This document shows, in pieces, positions 7,689-16,718 of a stretch of DNA of 64,000 bases (its first letter is position 1; the number at the start of each line of letters is the position of its first letter). The DNA is from an uncultured Oscillospiraceae bacterium. Lineage in GTDB: Bacteria > Bacillota > Clostridia > Oscillospirales > Ruminococcaceae. The stretch is from NCBI GenBank assembly GCA_910577565.1, contig CAJTNJ010000002.1:1-64000 (forward strand). The letters run 5' to 3'. The translations under genes were made by a program, and so were the position numbers. The notes beneath the pieces are model-generated. The model was not told where the DNA came from, did not search any database, and worked only from the letters and a program-made list of their open reading frames with translations.

Positions 7689-8135
7689 TTATCTCACAAT
7701 ATCATTGTAGCACATATAAACCGGACAAACCGGGACAATTTTAATTTTTTTCAAATATCTATAAAGTTTTTTTCTGAGGCTTTCTGAATTATTATTTCCT
7801 CCTATAGTTCTCTCAATTTGACTTCAGCTCACATGATTTTCAAAACGGTATAAAATAATTTGCTTAATTAATGGGTCATCCACACTTTGGATATATTGAT
7901 TGAGCCTATTAAGTTGACGCAAACATTTATTCAGGTTTAATTCTATAAGCGTCTTTAAGTCTGCTATTTGAGCGACATAATTTCCTATTTTGTCATCTAT
8001 GCCTGGCCCATGTGGAAACCATGTTATCTTAGATGTGCAAGATGTTGCCAAAGCTTCAAGTTCTTCAAGCATTTTCTGTTGCTGTTTTATTTCTTTTTTT
8101 AAATAATAAAGTTGTGATAGCTCTTTTTTAGTCAT
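7689..8135 (-). pseudogene. DUF1492 / ArpU-like late regulator with nonsense mutation
   Basis: Residues 1-103 read MTKKELSQLYYLKKEIKQQQ, KITWFPHGPGIDDKIGNYVA, then DDPLIKQIILYRFENHVS and a TGA at 7824-7826. The same frame continues SQIERTIGGNNNSESLRKKL to a TAA at 7689-7691. In the family this position is Trp (LSWSQIA), so a single TGG to TGA change removed the C-terminal helix-turn-helix. DUF1492 proteins resemble sigma region 4 and act in late-gene control. Other genes here use TGA as stop and TGG for Trp, so recoding is unlikely. Confidence 0.75.
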
Positions 8136-8195
8136 TTAAATCACCTCTAACTTTCTCTTTTTTCCAAGTTGCATTTTTACTTGTCTTAATTCCAT
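8136..8195 (-). CDS. Tiny phage ORF, 19 residues
   Basis: ATG at 8193-8195 with a strong AGAGGAGG just upstream encodes MELRQVKMQLGKKRKLEVI and ends directly on the DUF1492 start. The strong RBS suggests translation, perhaps to couple the downstream gene, but the peptide has no recognisable domain and may be a remnant of a longer gene. Confidence 0.35.
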   Translation of the reverse strand: MELRQVKMQLGKKRKLEVI

Positions 8196-8224
8196 ATCAT
8201 TTTCCTCCTCTGGTCTTATGATTT

Positions 8225-9232
8225 CTATCTGTGAATTGGTGGTCTCCAACCACTTTTTATTGTTGGTTTTTCATACTTGCGGTTAAGTTCTATAAAACTC
8301 ATATGGTTTCCGTTAAAATTCATCAATATGGTTCCTGAACTTCCTAGTCTGTTTAAAGCTACATCTATTTCTATTGTTTTTGACTGAATCGCTCCTGCTT
8401 CATTAAAGTTCTTCTCAACACACCACATCAAAATCAGCTTTGAACAATTTTGCTCTATTTCTCCGCTATCCCTTAAATCGCAAGGTGAAAGTTTCTTTTC
8501 TTCATCTATTAGTTCGATTTAATTGTGATAAACACAAAACCGGTACACCTAGCTCTAACGCTAAAATTTTAAGCTCTCGGCTAATTGCTCCTACTTCTTG
8601 ATTGCGGTTATCGTGCTTTTTAGAGGATTTCATTAGCTGCAAATAATCAACTACGATTAAACCTAAATTTTTAATCATTCTGCACTATGCTCTAATTTCA
8701 TTAACTGAAATATGTGGTTTATCGTTTATTTTCAGTGGTAACTTTTTTAAGTGCTGCGTTACTTTTTCTATCCTTAAAAGTTTTTCATCTCTAATAGCTT
8801 TAGGCCTTCTCTTATCTTGAAAATGTCTGTCAATTAGTGTGTTCATTGGGACTTTTAACACGTTTGAAAGCAGCCTTTCATAAATCTCTGCACCTTCCAT
8901 TTCCATAGAATAAAAAGCTACTGTTTTTGCTACATTCAAGGCAATTCCCAGTTCAAATGCAGTCTTTATAGCAATAGGTAACTCTTTGAAGTGATCGCTG
9001 AGTTTTCCCTTGCTCCACATCGTACGTGAGACTTTCGAACTCATACGGCGTTCCATCAGTACAAAGTTTAAGTAAATTTACACGTTTCGAAGTTTTGATT
9101 AGATTTAAATTTCTTTTAGATTAGCAAGTTTCCGAAGTTTGTTGACAGGGTTGTTTTGTAAATTAAAATGGAACCAATAACGCACATTTCTGCGCTTTGA
9201 GCTATTTCACTTTTCGTTTCCAACAAAATCAC
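8225..9232 (-). pseudogene. DnaB-like replicative helicase, broken
   Basis: A GTG at 9232 overlaps the stop of the preceding gene (GTGA) and starts a DnaB-type N-terminus, ETKSEIAQSAEMCVIGSILI, which soon degenerates. The RecA-like core follows: TAFELGIALNVAKTVAFYSM, EMEGAEIYERLLSN, a TAG at 8685-8687, the Walker B region KNLGLIVVDYLQLM, LGVPVLCLSQLN, a frameshift near 8510, DLRDSGEIEQN and the C-terminus. The Walker A reads PIAIKT where PSMGKT is expected, so the P-loop glycine is missing. The N-terminal domain is too short, which suggests an internal deletion. Confidence 0.82.
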
Positions 9233-10017
9233 CCGCTTATCATTTTCATTCTTAGCTGTTGATATTTGTCTCTAAGCTTCTTGCCAGACAATATGTTGCT
9301 TCGCCAGAATTTGTCTTTTTGACACCACTCAATTACTTCGGCTATATCGTCTGCGTCGATTTTATCTCTGCGAATCATTAAGTCCAAATCTTTTGCCCAT
9401 CGCTGGTGTCCAGATTCGCTTTGTGGGAACTTAGGGTTGTTTTTTAAAATATTATTTTCTAAAAATAGAGCCAGCAGATATGGGTCACTATCAGCACTAA
9501 AAATTTTTTTGTTTTTAACTCCACTGTCGCAATTTTTTGTTGTACAAATAGTGCTTGGTTTTTCTCCTTTAATTTGTTCGTTAATTGCATCTGTGGATGT
9601 AGCATCAAAAATCTGTGACAAAGATATATTATTAATTGTATTATTCTCTGCGAAGTTTTCTTCATGGGGGTCTAGAACTTTCCTTCGTGAGGGTATGGAA
9701 GTTTTCATCAAGTGGGTATAGAAATTTGCTTCCACTTTTAAGCACCTAATTTTTACTTTTTTGCTGTTATCATTCATAACAAATGTCGATGAAATATATC
9801 CGGCATCACAAAGTGATTTTATTCAAGTTAAAATTGTTCTTTTGCTTACTAAATAAAGTCAGCTGAAATAATTATTTGTTGCCCAGCAATAACATTTTTC
9901 GTTGCAAAGTGCTGTTATTTCTCCGTACAAAAGTTTCGCGCTTGGGATTATATTGTTGTCATATCGTACAGTTGCAGGAATAACAGCATAATATGATTTT
10001 TTAATATCTGAATTCAT
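9229..10017 (-). pseudogene. Phage replisome organiser (helix-turn-helix), broken
   Basis: From ATG 10015-10017 the frame reads MNSDIKKSYYAVIPATVRYD, SAKLLYGEITALCNEKCYCW and ATNNYFS, then a TGA. YLVSKRTILT follows, a second TGA where Trp is usual, then IKSLCDAGYISSTF. The remaining 182 codons (9229-9777) are open and end with the DnaD-like region DDIAEVIEWCQKDKFWRSNI, LSGKKLRDKYQQLR. The intact family binds the phage origin and helps load DnaB. Two nonsense codons in one frame mark it as decayed. The gene order organiser-DnaB is the usual phage replication module. Confidence 0.78.
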
Positions 10018-10029
10018 TAAAATTTCTCC

Positions 10030-10430
10030 CTAAAATGAAATGTCGTCGTTAAGCAGTGTTTCATCAGCTTTTTCAATCTCTTTATCTGTGATTATTTTGC
10101 GCACAATAAAGCCATTGTAATATTTCTCGTCAACTTGTCTTGAGTAATATTTTAGGATAAGCCAGATCTCGTCTTTTGGCTTGTAGTCTTTTAGAATCTC
10201 CTCTGAAACTTCTCCAAATGCTGTGCAATTTGCAAATGTAGGTCTATTCCATTCACCACTTTTTTCATCTTTTCCATTGCTTAATTTTAACGAAAATTTC
10301 ACTCCACCTTTATTGACTTCTTTAAAATCCCCATATCCCCATAAATTCTACCTCTGAAAATCACGGTATTAACATAGCAAATCCCGCTATATACTTCTTT
10401 TTCGTCACTGTATATTTTTGTTGTTTTCAT
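10030..10430 (-). pseudogene. SSB-like phage DNA-binding protein, frameshifted
   Basis: The N-terminal piece from ATG 10428-10430 reads MKTTKIYSDEKEVYSG, VNTVIFRGRIYGD. A shift near 10330 moves to GDFKEVNKGGVKFSLKLSNG, GEWNRPTFANCTAFGEVSEE, YYSRQVDEKYYNGFIVRKI. The OB-fold pattern (F.GR...D...V..G.....F.L) fits an SSB-like protein of the replication module. The ATG overlaps the stop of the upstream membrane protein (ATGA). Confidence 0.6.
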
Positions 10431-10642
10431 AATTGGGTCTCTTTTATCGTTATTTTTGTTTCAGGAATGTCAGCATACTTTTTCTCAAAATAACTCCTGC
10501 AAATTTGATCGTCATCCCTAATTTTTTGACATACAACTCTGAAAGCCTCAAGAGTTTTTCTTTCAAGTTCACGAATTTCTTTTCCTTGGTGTACCACTAT
10601 TGCGACTAAAATTAAGATTATTGATAATAAAAATATTTGCAT
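10427..10642 (-). CDS. Small phage membrane protein, unknown function
   Basis: A 71-residue protein. Residues 2-20 (QIFLLSIILILVAIVVHQG) form one transmembrane segment, followed by a charged, probably helical cytoplasmic tail (KEIRELERKTLEAFRVVCQK). It is the first gene of the visible phage replication operon and overlaps the SSB-like gene by four bases (ATGA). RBS AAAGGAG. No function recognised. Confidence 0.55.
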   Translation of the reverse strand: MQIFLLSIILILVAIVVHQGKEIRELERKTLEAFRVVCQKIRDDDQICRSYFEKKYADIPETKITIKETQL

Positions 10643-10862
10643 TTTTTCTCCTTTTTTGTTAATAACAAAATCGCCTTTAACATTTCAAGACGATTTATAT
10701 TGAATATTTTAATTTTTGTAATATACTAGAAGTGTAAGATTTATCAAATTGTGTCAAACACTATATTTCGTAAACATTGTAATTGGCATAAACCTGCATT
10801 ATTACTGGGTTTCTTCATGTCATTTATAACTACTCGTACCATCTAAGCACTATAAATTATAA

Positions 10863-10892
10863 AAAAGAAAGTCCTCATTTATGGGCTTTCTT
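10863..10892. terminator. Bidirectional terminator hairpin
   Basis: AAAGAAAGTCC pairs with GGGCTTTCTTT around TCATTTAT, with A and T runs on the two flanks. It could stop transcripts arriving from pheT or from the left. Confidence 0.6.
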
Positions 10893-10949
10893 TAATGTTG
10901 TTAATAAATTATACATAAATTTTTATGTTCTAAATGCTAGATTAAAATA

Positions 10950-10985
10950 AAAATACACCCTTTTTTAAAAGGGTGCTTGTTTTTA
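10950..10985. terminator. Terminator hairpin downstream of pheT
   Basis: CACCCTTTT-TT-AAAAGGGTG (10956-10975) is a perfect hairpin flanked by A-rich and T-rich sequence, so it can work in either direction. For pheST, which reads leftward, it is the first strong terminator, about 500 bases after the stop. Confidence 0.65.
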
Positions 10986-11500
10986 TAAAAGGGTGTTTCA
11001 TAAGAAAGATAGGGCCAAAGTATAAATATAAATGTAATGCAAATTAATATAAACTAACTAAACCAAACAGAATATAATCTAAAAAGAATCTTATAAAAAG
11101 TGATGAAAAATATAGGAAAATAATAAAGAAGTATAGAAAAGTTTGGATATGTTAAACCTATTATTAATTATCATCATACTGTTATTAAATGTGAAAAAAT
11201 TTCTATAAAATAATATATTTTTATGATAATATACAAAACTTGTAGGTAAATTTTGCCAACAAACCCTTGATTAATACATATATTGATGTCTAAAGGGTAA
11301 GTTTAGAATAATTGTTATTTGGGCATTTGTTCTGGATACATAAGTGTTATCTCTCTTCGGATGTTTCAACAGTTCCTAATTGACAATATCTATTTATTCG
11401 CAACTTCAAACGTTGTACAAAATAAAGCGCTTCTTTAACAAGACCTTTGGTCACCTGAGAATATGCTCCGCTGATGGTTTAAAATTGTAGGTATTTTTAA

Positions 11501-13888
11501 TTATCTTTTTATAATATAACCATTTGCTTCAAATCTATTAATAAGTTGCTCCAAATCTGCATTAATTTCACCGCTCGATAATGTATGATCTGAAGATAAA
11601 AGTGTAAATCTTATTGTTACACTTTTTTTATCTTTAATTTTTTTATCATCTTCAAAAATATCTATCAACTCATATTTGTATAAATTATTTATATTTACGT
11701 CACTAATGCACTTTTCTAAAGATGAATATTTTTCTTCTTTATCTGTTAATATGCTTATATCAATGTTTACTGATTGATACTTTGAGATTTCCTTGTATAT
11801 TATTTTTTTTGCATTTATTTTATTAAAATTATCTAAACTTATCTCTAACACTACTATATTAGCTTTTTTATCTATATTATCCTTAATATTAATATTTAAT
11901 TCTGAAATATAACCTATACATATGTTTTCATAAATGATTTTAGCAGAATTTATTGGACTTATCCAATTATATTTAATATTTTCAATGTCTTGCATTTCAA
12001 TTTCTATATTTTTATTTAGTTTAGCGATATCATTAACTATTTCTATTCCTTTATTTACTAATCCTTTAGTATTCTTATTTTTGCTGCATAAAATAATTCC
12101 TAAGTTCTTTTTTTCTATACATTCTTTTCCTGGATGTGGATATTCAAATGTTCTCCCACACTCAAAAATATTAACATTTGAATAATATTTTATATTCTCA
12201 TTTAATGTATAAAGTAAAGATGGAATTATAGACTCCCTTAAAATATTAAAATTAGCATTTAAACTATTAGTAAGTTTTATATTATTCTCATTTATTTTTA
12301 TGTTTAATTCTTTATTTTTTTTTCGATCATACCAAATATATGTGTGAATCTCTGATAAGCCATATTTAATTGCTAATAGGTCTTTTATATTATTTTCAAC
12401 TTTTTTATCTTCTTCCATTTCTACAATTTTTAATGGTTGTGATTTTGTTTGTGGCTTTATATTATCATATCCATATATTCTTGCTATTTCTTCTACTAAA
12501 TCGGCTTTTATGCTTATATCTTTAGTTGCTCTAAACGTAGGAACTTTTATCTTTAATATATTATTATTATTATTTTCAACCTCGAATTCTAATGATCTTA
12601 ATATTTCTTTTATTCTATTTAATGAAAATTCTACGCCTATTCTATTATTTATATATTCTTTAGTAATTTCAATAATTATTTCAGGAAATTTTTTTGTGTA
12701 TATATCAGTTAATTTAGATATTATTTTTATATTATCATCATTTTCTCTTAATAATTTAATATATCTTTTTATTGCTATATCTGTCATAGTGGGGTCTAAA
12801 CTTTTTTCATAATGAGTACTCGCATCTGTTCTTAACTTTATATCCATTGCACTTTTTCTTATACTTACACAATTAAAATTAGCAGATTCAAGCACCAATG
12901 AACTGGTGTGGTCTGTTATTTCGGAATTTTTCCCACCCATAATTCCTGCAATAGCAATCGGAAAATCATTATTACATATCATTAAAGTTCCCTTGTTTAT
13001 ATTTCTTAGTGTTCCATCTAATGTCATGAAGTGTATGTTTTTATCAATGCTTTTTATGTTTATATTATTAACTAGCTTTTTATCATATGCATGCATTGGT
13101 TGACCTAGTTCTAACATTATGTAATTTGTTAAATCTACAAGAAGATTTATAGATCTTATTCCACAATAATATAACCTAATTCTTTTATTGATTTCTAATT
13201 TTTTCTTTTTTACATTTTCAATTTCTATTGTTGTATATCTATAACATTTTTCAACATCTTCTACATTTATATTAACAGCTTTAAGATTATTATATTTTTC
13301 TAAATTTGCTATTTCTATATTTTTTAATTTTCTTCCTGTTATTGCTGCTATTTCTCTTGCAATACCATAATGGCCCCAAAGATCTGGCCTATTGGTCAAG
13401 GATTTATTGTCTATTTCAAATACAATGTCATCAATATTCATTAATTCCTTTATGTCAGTTCCAATCTTTGTATTTTTATCTAAAATCATTACTCCTGTAT
13501 TATCTTCAGAAATTCCAAGTTCTTTTTCTGATAAACACATTCCATTGCTTAATTTCCCAACCATTTCAACTTGTTTTATTTTTATTCCGTTAACTACACT
13601 TCCTATTTTTGCAAATGGCACTATATCTCCAATTTGAATATTTTTTGCTCCACATAAACATGTTATTATTTCGTTTCCGTTGTCTACTTTAATTAACCTT
13701 AATTTATTAGAATTTAGTATTTTTTCTATTTCAACAATTTTAGCCGTAGTAACATCTTTAATATTTTGTCCATATTTTATTATTCCTTCTACTTCTGCTA
13801 CAGATAATGTAAATCTATTAATTAATTTTTCTAAATCGATTCCATTTAAATCAACAAAATCTTTAATCCAATTTATTGAAATATACAT
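11501..13888 (-). CDS. pheT: Phenylalanine-tRNA ligase beta subunit
   Basis: A 795-residue full-length PheT. It has the N-terminal MYISINWIKDFVDL, the EMAP-type tRNA-binding domain (about 40-150; AKIVEIEKI, LCGAKNIQIGDIVPFAKIGS), the B3/B4 editing region with GQPMHAYD and IAGIMGGKNSEI, the B5 domain around IKEILRSLEFEV, and the C-terminal FDX-ACB anticodon domain (QSVNIDISILTDKEE through INADLEQLINRFEANGY). The alpha2beta2 enzyme charges tRNA-Phe. It lies 10 bases after pheS under the same T-box. The protein is unusually rich in Asn, Ile and Lys and the gene is more AT-rich than the housekeeping genes after 15.8 kb. Confidence 0.96.
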   Translation of the reverse strand: MYISINWIKDFVDLNGIDLEKLINRFTLSVAEVEGIIKYGQNIKDVTTAKIVEIEKILNSNKLRLIKVDNGNEIITCLCGAKNIQIGDIVPFAKIGSVVNGIKIKQVEMVGKLSNGMCLSEKELGISEDNTGVMILDKNTKIGTDIKELMNIDDIVFEIDNKSLTNRPDLWGHYGIAREIAAITGRKLKNIEIANLEKYNNLKAVNINVEDVEKCYRYTTIEIENVKKKKLEINKRIRLYYCGIRSINLLVDLTNYIMLELGQPMHAYDKKLVNNINIKSIDKNIHFMTLDGTLRNINKGTLMICNNDFPIAIAGIMGGKNSEITDHTSSLVLESANFNCVSIRKSAMDIKLRTDASTHYEKSLDPTMTDIAIKRYIKLLRENDDNIKIISKLTDIYTKKFPEIIIEITKEYINNRIGVEFSLNRIKEILRSLEFEVENNNNNILKIKVPTFRATKDISIKADLVEEIARIYGYDNIKPQTKSQPLKIVEMEEDKKVENNIKDLLAIKYGLSEIHTYIWYDRKKNKELNIKINENNIKLTNSLNANFNILRESIIPSLLYTLNENIKYYSNVNIFECGRTFEYPHPGKECIEKKNLGIILCSKNKNTKGLVNKGIEIVNDIAKLNKNIEIEMQDIENIKYNWISPINSAKIIYENICIGYISELNINIKDNIDKKANIVVLEISLDNFNKINAKKIIYKEISKYQSVNIDISILTDKEEKYSSLEKCISDVNINNLYKYELIDIFEDDKKIKDKKSVTIRFTLLSSDHTLSSGEINADLEQLINRFEANGYIIKR

Positions 13889-13898
13889 TTTTTTCTCC

Positions 13899-14927
13899 TT
13901 ATTTAACTCCTATTTGTTTTAATACTCTCAAATCTCCAGAGTTTAATAATCTCAAATCGTTAATTCCATATTTCATCATAGCTAATCTTGATAACCCTAA
14001 TCCAAAAGCAACTCCTGAATATTTTTCTGGATTGATTCCTCCAAATTCTAGAACTTTAGGATGAATTAACCCACAAGGACATAATTCTATCCATCCTCCT
14101 TGTTTGCATACTTTACAGCCTTTACCATTGCAATACATACAGCTGACATCCAATTCAAACCCTGGTTCAACAAAAGGGAAAAAACCTGGTCTTAATCTTA
14201 TGTTTAAATCTTTTTTGAATATTTCAGATAAAGTTGTCTTCATGAAATATATCAAATTAGCAACTGATATATTTTCATCTATAATCATTCCTTCTAATTG
14301 AAAAAAAGTATTCTCATGAGATGCGTCTAAACTCTCATTTCTAAAACATCTGCCAGGGAAAATTGCTTTTAATGGTGCTCCATACTTTTTCATTATCTTA
14401 TTTTGAGCTGCTGATGTTTGAGTCTTTAATAATTGTCCATTTTCCAACCAATATGTATCTTGCATATCCCTTGCTGGATGATATTTATGAACATTAACAG
14501 CTTCAAAATTATTGTACTCCGTTTCTACTTCATTTCCGTCTTCTATTGTAAATCCCATGGTCTTAAATATTTCTTCAATTTCTCTTTGAACTATTGTTAC
14601 AGGATGTAATGAACCTAATTCATCTTTTGTTGGCAGCGAAAAATCTATTTTTTCTATATTTTGTAAGTTTTTATTTAATTCTTTTGTCTTTAATATTTCT
14701 TTTTTCTTTTCAATTTGAATTTCTATTATTTTTTTCACGTCATTAACTGCTTTACCTATTTTAGGTCGTTCATTTTCATCATAATTTTTCAAATTTTTTA
14801 AAATCTGTGTAATCTTACCTTTTTTACCCAAAATTTCACTTTTAAATTTTTCTAAATTATTTATATCATCAATTTTTGAAATTTGAAATTCTAACCTTTC
14901 TTTAATTTTATTTAGATTTTCTTCCAT
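13899..14927 (-). CDS. pheS: Phenylalanine-tRNA ligase alpha subunit
   Basis: A 342-residue catalytic subunit. The N-terminal coiled coil spans about 1-85. Motif 2 is seen as PGRCFRNESLDASHENTFFQ and motif 3 as GLGLSRLAMMKYGIND. A four-cysteine insertion, CMYCNGKGCKVC, occurs where many bacterial PheS proteins carry one. It forms the phenylalanyl-adenylate site with PheT. RBS AGGAG before the ATG. It is expressed from a T-box-controlled leader together with pheT. Confidence 0.97.
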   Translation of the reverse strand: MEENLNKIKERLEFQISKIDDINNLEKFKSEILGKKGKITQILKNLKNYDENERPKIGKAVNDVKKIIEIQIEKKKEILKTKELNKNLQNIEKIDFSLPTKDELGSLHPVTIVQREIEEIFKTMGFTIEDGNEVETEYNNFEAVNVHKYHPARDMQDTYWLENGQLLKTQTSAAQNKIMKKYGAPLKAIFPGRCFRNESLDASHENTFFQLEGMIIDENISVANLIYFMKTTLSEIFKKDLNIRLRPGFFPFVEPGFELDVSCMYCNGKGCKVCKQGGWIELCPCGLIHPKVLEFGGINPEKYSGVAFGLGLSRLAMMKYGINDLRLLNSGDLRVLKQIGVK

Positions 14928-14949
14928 TTTGTTCTCCTTTCTTCATTTA

Positions 14950-15150
14950 CAATAATAGCCCTTTCGCTTTATAGAACGAAAGAGCTTTTTCATGGTACCA
15001 CTTAAATTTATTTTACAAATTCAATAATAAATACACTCATTTGTACTATAAGAGATGTTTCCGGTTATATCTAAATATAAATTCAATATAAAACCTCCAA
15101 GTGAATTTTAAATTCTGTATTGTAAAATAAATTCCAATTTGAGGTTTATT
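14950..15150 (-). promoter_or_regulatory. T-box riboswitch (tRNA-Phe) of pheST
   Basis: Read leftward, stem I is formed by AAACCTC (15147-15141) and GGAGGTTT (15098-15091). A likely UUC specifier, followed by a purine, sits at 15105-15103. The T-box core AAGTGGTACCATG lies at about 15004-14992, and the terminator AGCTCTTTCG/CGAAAGGGCT at 14986-14957. Uncharged tRNA-Phe would favour the antiterminator and raise pheST expression. The conserved core and the Phe codon match the downstream genes. Confidence 0.85.
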
Positions 15151-15227
15151 TTTTTCTAATTATATTTTATCAAAATCCACTTTGTTTTTTATGAGTTTAA
15201 TTATTTTAAAATTAACGATTATCTTGT

Positions 15228-15257
15228 ATTATATCATACGCACCATATATATGTCAA
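15228..15257 (-). promoter_or_regulatory. Sigma-A-type promoter of pheST
   Basis: On the minus strand TTGACA (15257-15252), an 18-base spacer and TATAAT (15233-15228), both perfect consensus hexamers. It lies about 80 bases before stem I of the T-box and touches the IS1-type remnant. Confidence 0.85.
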
Positions 15258-15259
15258 CG

Positions 15260-15780
15260 TTATATGAAACAGAGGAGTGCCTTAAATAAGTTAATAGAAA
15301 AGAAGAAAGAAAAAACAGATTTAAGTGAAGAGTAGAAGAACTTAGTTAGAGCAAATTTATCAAAAGTATAAACAAATATTTTAAAAACATCTTTAGTAGT
15401 ATCTATTAATTGAAAGAAACATTTGGATTTCCTATGCAAAGGTACTATATAGTGCTTTAAGTCTGAATTTACTCCTTCTACGGTGTAAGTCTCACTTTTG
15501 TTTTTTAGTGGCATATGAGCTCCATAATAGCATAGAGTATGCAGAATATGCATAAAAATAATAATGTTCTGCCTTTGGAGATTTGTCTAAAAGCCTTTGT
15601 ATAATTTCAATACTTTTGTAATATGCTACATCATATCCTACTATTTGCCCTTTTTTCTTTTTTTATTTTCTTCGTATATTTTTTTATCCAGTTTTGAATT
15701 TGATATATTTCTTTCTACAGTGCTTACATTTATATATTTGGCATTTAAGTATTGCAAAACAACACAAAAATTGATATACT
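15260..15780 (-). pseudogene. IS1-family transposase remnant
   Basis: Read leftward in several frames, pieces of a Clostridium-type IS1 transposase appear. These are a zinc-like IYKCKHCRKKY, then KGKIVGYDVAYYKSIEIIQR, LLDKSPKAEHYYFYAYSAYS, and the longest open part LCYYGAHMPLKNKSETYTVE, GVNSDLKHYIVPLHRKSKCF. Several frameshifts and a stop interrupt it, so it is inactive. It separates the pheST island from pdxS. Confidence 0.75.
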
Positions 15781-15845
15781 ATATAGATGAATTAGAAAAT
15801 ATAATAAATAAAATTAATTTCATAATTAGTAAGGAGCAATTAAAA

Positions 15846-16718
15846 ATGTCAGATCGTTATGAACTTAATAAAAATTTAGCTCAGATGTTAAAAGGCGGAG
15901 TAATAATGGATGTTACAACACCTGAACAGGCAAAAATTGCTGAAGCTTCAGGTGCCTGCGCAGTTATGGCTCTAGAGCGTATACCAGCTGACATAAGAAG
16001 TGCTGGCGGAGTTTCAAGAATGAGCGACCCTAAAATGATTAATGGAATTCAAAGTGTTGTATCAATTCCTGTAATGGCAAAGTGTCGCATAGGTCATTTT
16101 GTTGAAGCTCAAATTTTACAATCACTTGAAATTGATTATATAGATGAAAGTGAAGTTTTAACTCCTGCAGATAATAAAAATCATATTGATAAAACTAAAT
16201 TTAATGTACCATTTGTTTGTGGAGCTCGAAACTTAAGTGAGGCTCTTCGCAGAATTGCTGAGGGTGCTTCAATGATCAGATCAAAAGGTGAGGCCGGAAC
16301 AGGTAATATAGTTCAAGCTGTTTCTCATATGCGCGCTATTGCAAGCGATATCAGACGCATTTCTTCAATGTGCGAAGATGAATTGTTTGTAGAAGCTAAA
16401 GAAATGCAAGTGCCATATGAACTGATAAAATATGTTCATAAAAATAAAAAGCTTCCTGTAGTTAACTTTTCAGCAGGCGGTGTTGCTACACCGGCTGATG
16501 CTGCTTTAATGATGCATCTTGGTGCTGAGGGTGTCTTTGTTGGTTCTGGTATATTTAAGTCCGATAATCCTGAAAAACGCGCAACTGCCATAGTTAAAGC
16601 AGTTACAAATTACAATAACCCGGATATGCTTGCTAAATTATCTGAGGATCTTGGAGAGGCTATGGTTGGAATTAACGAGCAAGAAATCAAAGTATTGATG
16701 GCAGAGCGTGGGCAATAA
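15846..16718 (+). CDS. pdxS: Pyridoxal 5'-phosphate synthase lyase subunit
   Basis: A 290-residue protein. It condenses ribose 5-phosphate, glyceraldehyde 3-phosphate and ammonia (from PdxT) into PLP in the DXP-independent route. The ATG at 15846 (RBS AAGGAG) gives the conserved MSDRYELNKNLAQMLKGGVI. Catalytic Lys is about 79 in VSIPVMAKCRIGHF, with Asp22 near the start and the phosphate loop in FSAGGVATPADAALMMHLGA. A longer frame reaching back to 15597 runs into the IS1 remnant and is not part of the gene. It overlaps pdxT by one base. Confidence 0.97.
   Translation: MSDRYELNKNLAQMLKGGVIMDVTTPEQAKIAEASGACAVMALERIPADIRSAGGVSRMSDPKMINGIQSVVSIPVMAKCRIGHFVEAQILQSLEIDYIDESEVLTPADNKNHIDKTKFNVPFVCGARNLSEALRRIAEGASMIRSKGEAGTGNIVQAVSHMRAIASDIRRISSMCEDELFVEAKEMQVPYELIKYVHKNKKLPVVNFSAGGVATPADAALMMHLGAEGVFVGSGIFKSDNPEKRATAIVKAVTNYNNPDMLAKLSEDLGEAMVGINEQEIKVLMAERGQ

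Larger units (their letters stand above)
10643..11500. other. Prophage/chromosome junction without an intact gene
   Basis: About 860 AT-rich bases hold no intact gene. Two terminator hairpins are present (10863-10892 and 10950-10985). Positions 11351-11479, read leftward, stay open for about 42 codons (AYSQVTKGLVKEALYFVQRL, then LRINRYCQLGTVETSEER and a stop) with no start; this looks like the tail of a lost gene that I cannot identify. A sequence near 11240 (TTGTAGGTAAA) resembles the end of the IS481 remnant at 21.06 kb. The right prophage attachment site is probably here but cannot be fixed without the left end. Confidence 0.5.

Noticed and set aside
5091..10017. Stop-codon recoding (TGA as Trp or TAG as Gln) in the phage region
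   Set aside because: Several stops fall at Trp or Gln-like positions, but the same genes also use TGG. True frameshifts are present in the portal, antirepressor, SSB and DnaB genes, so ordinary decay explains the pattern better.
10643..11500. Exact prophage attachment site
   Set aside because: The left end of the prophage is outside the window, so no att pair can be matched.
15597..15845. N-terminal extension of PdxS in the long open frame
   Set aside because: It lies antisense to the IS1 remnant, is hydrophobic and unlike any PdxS. A good RBS and the conserved MSDRYELN start are at 15846.
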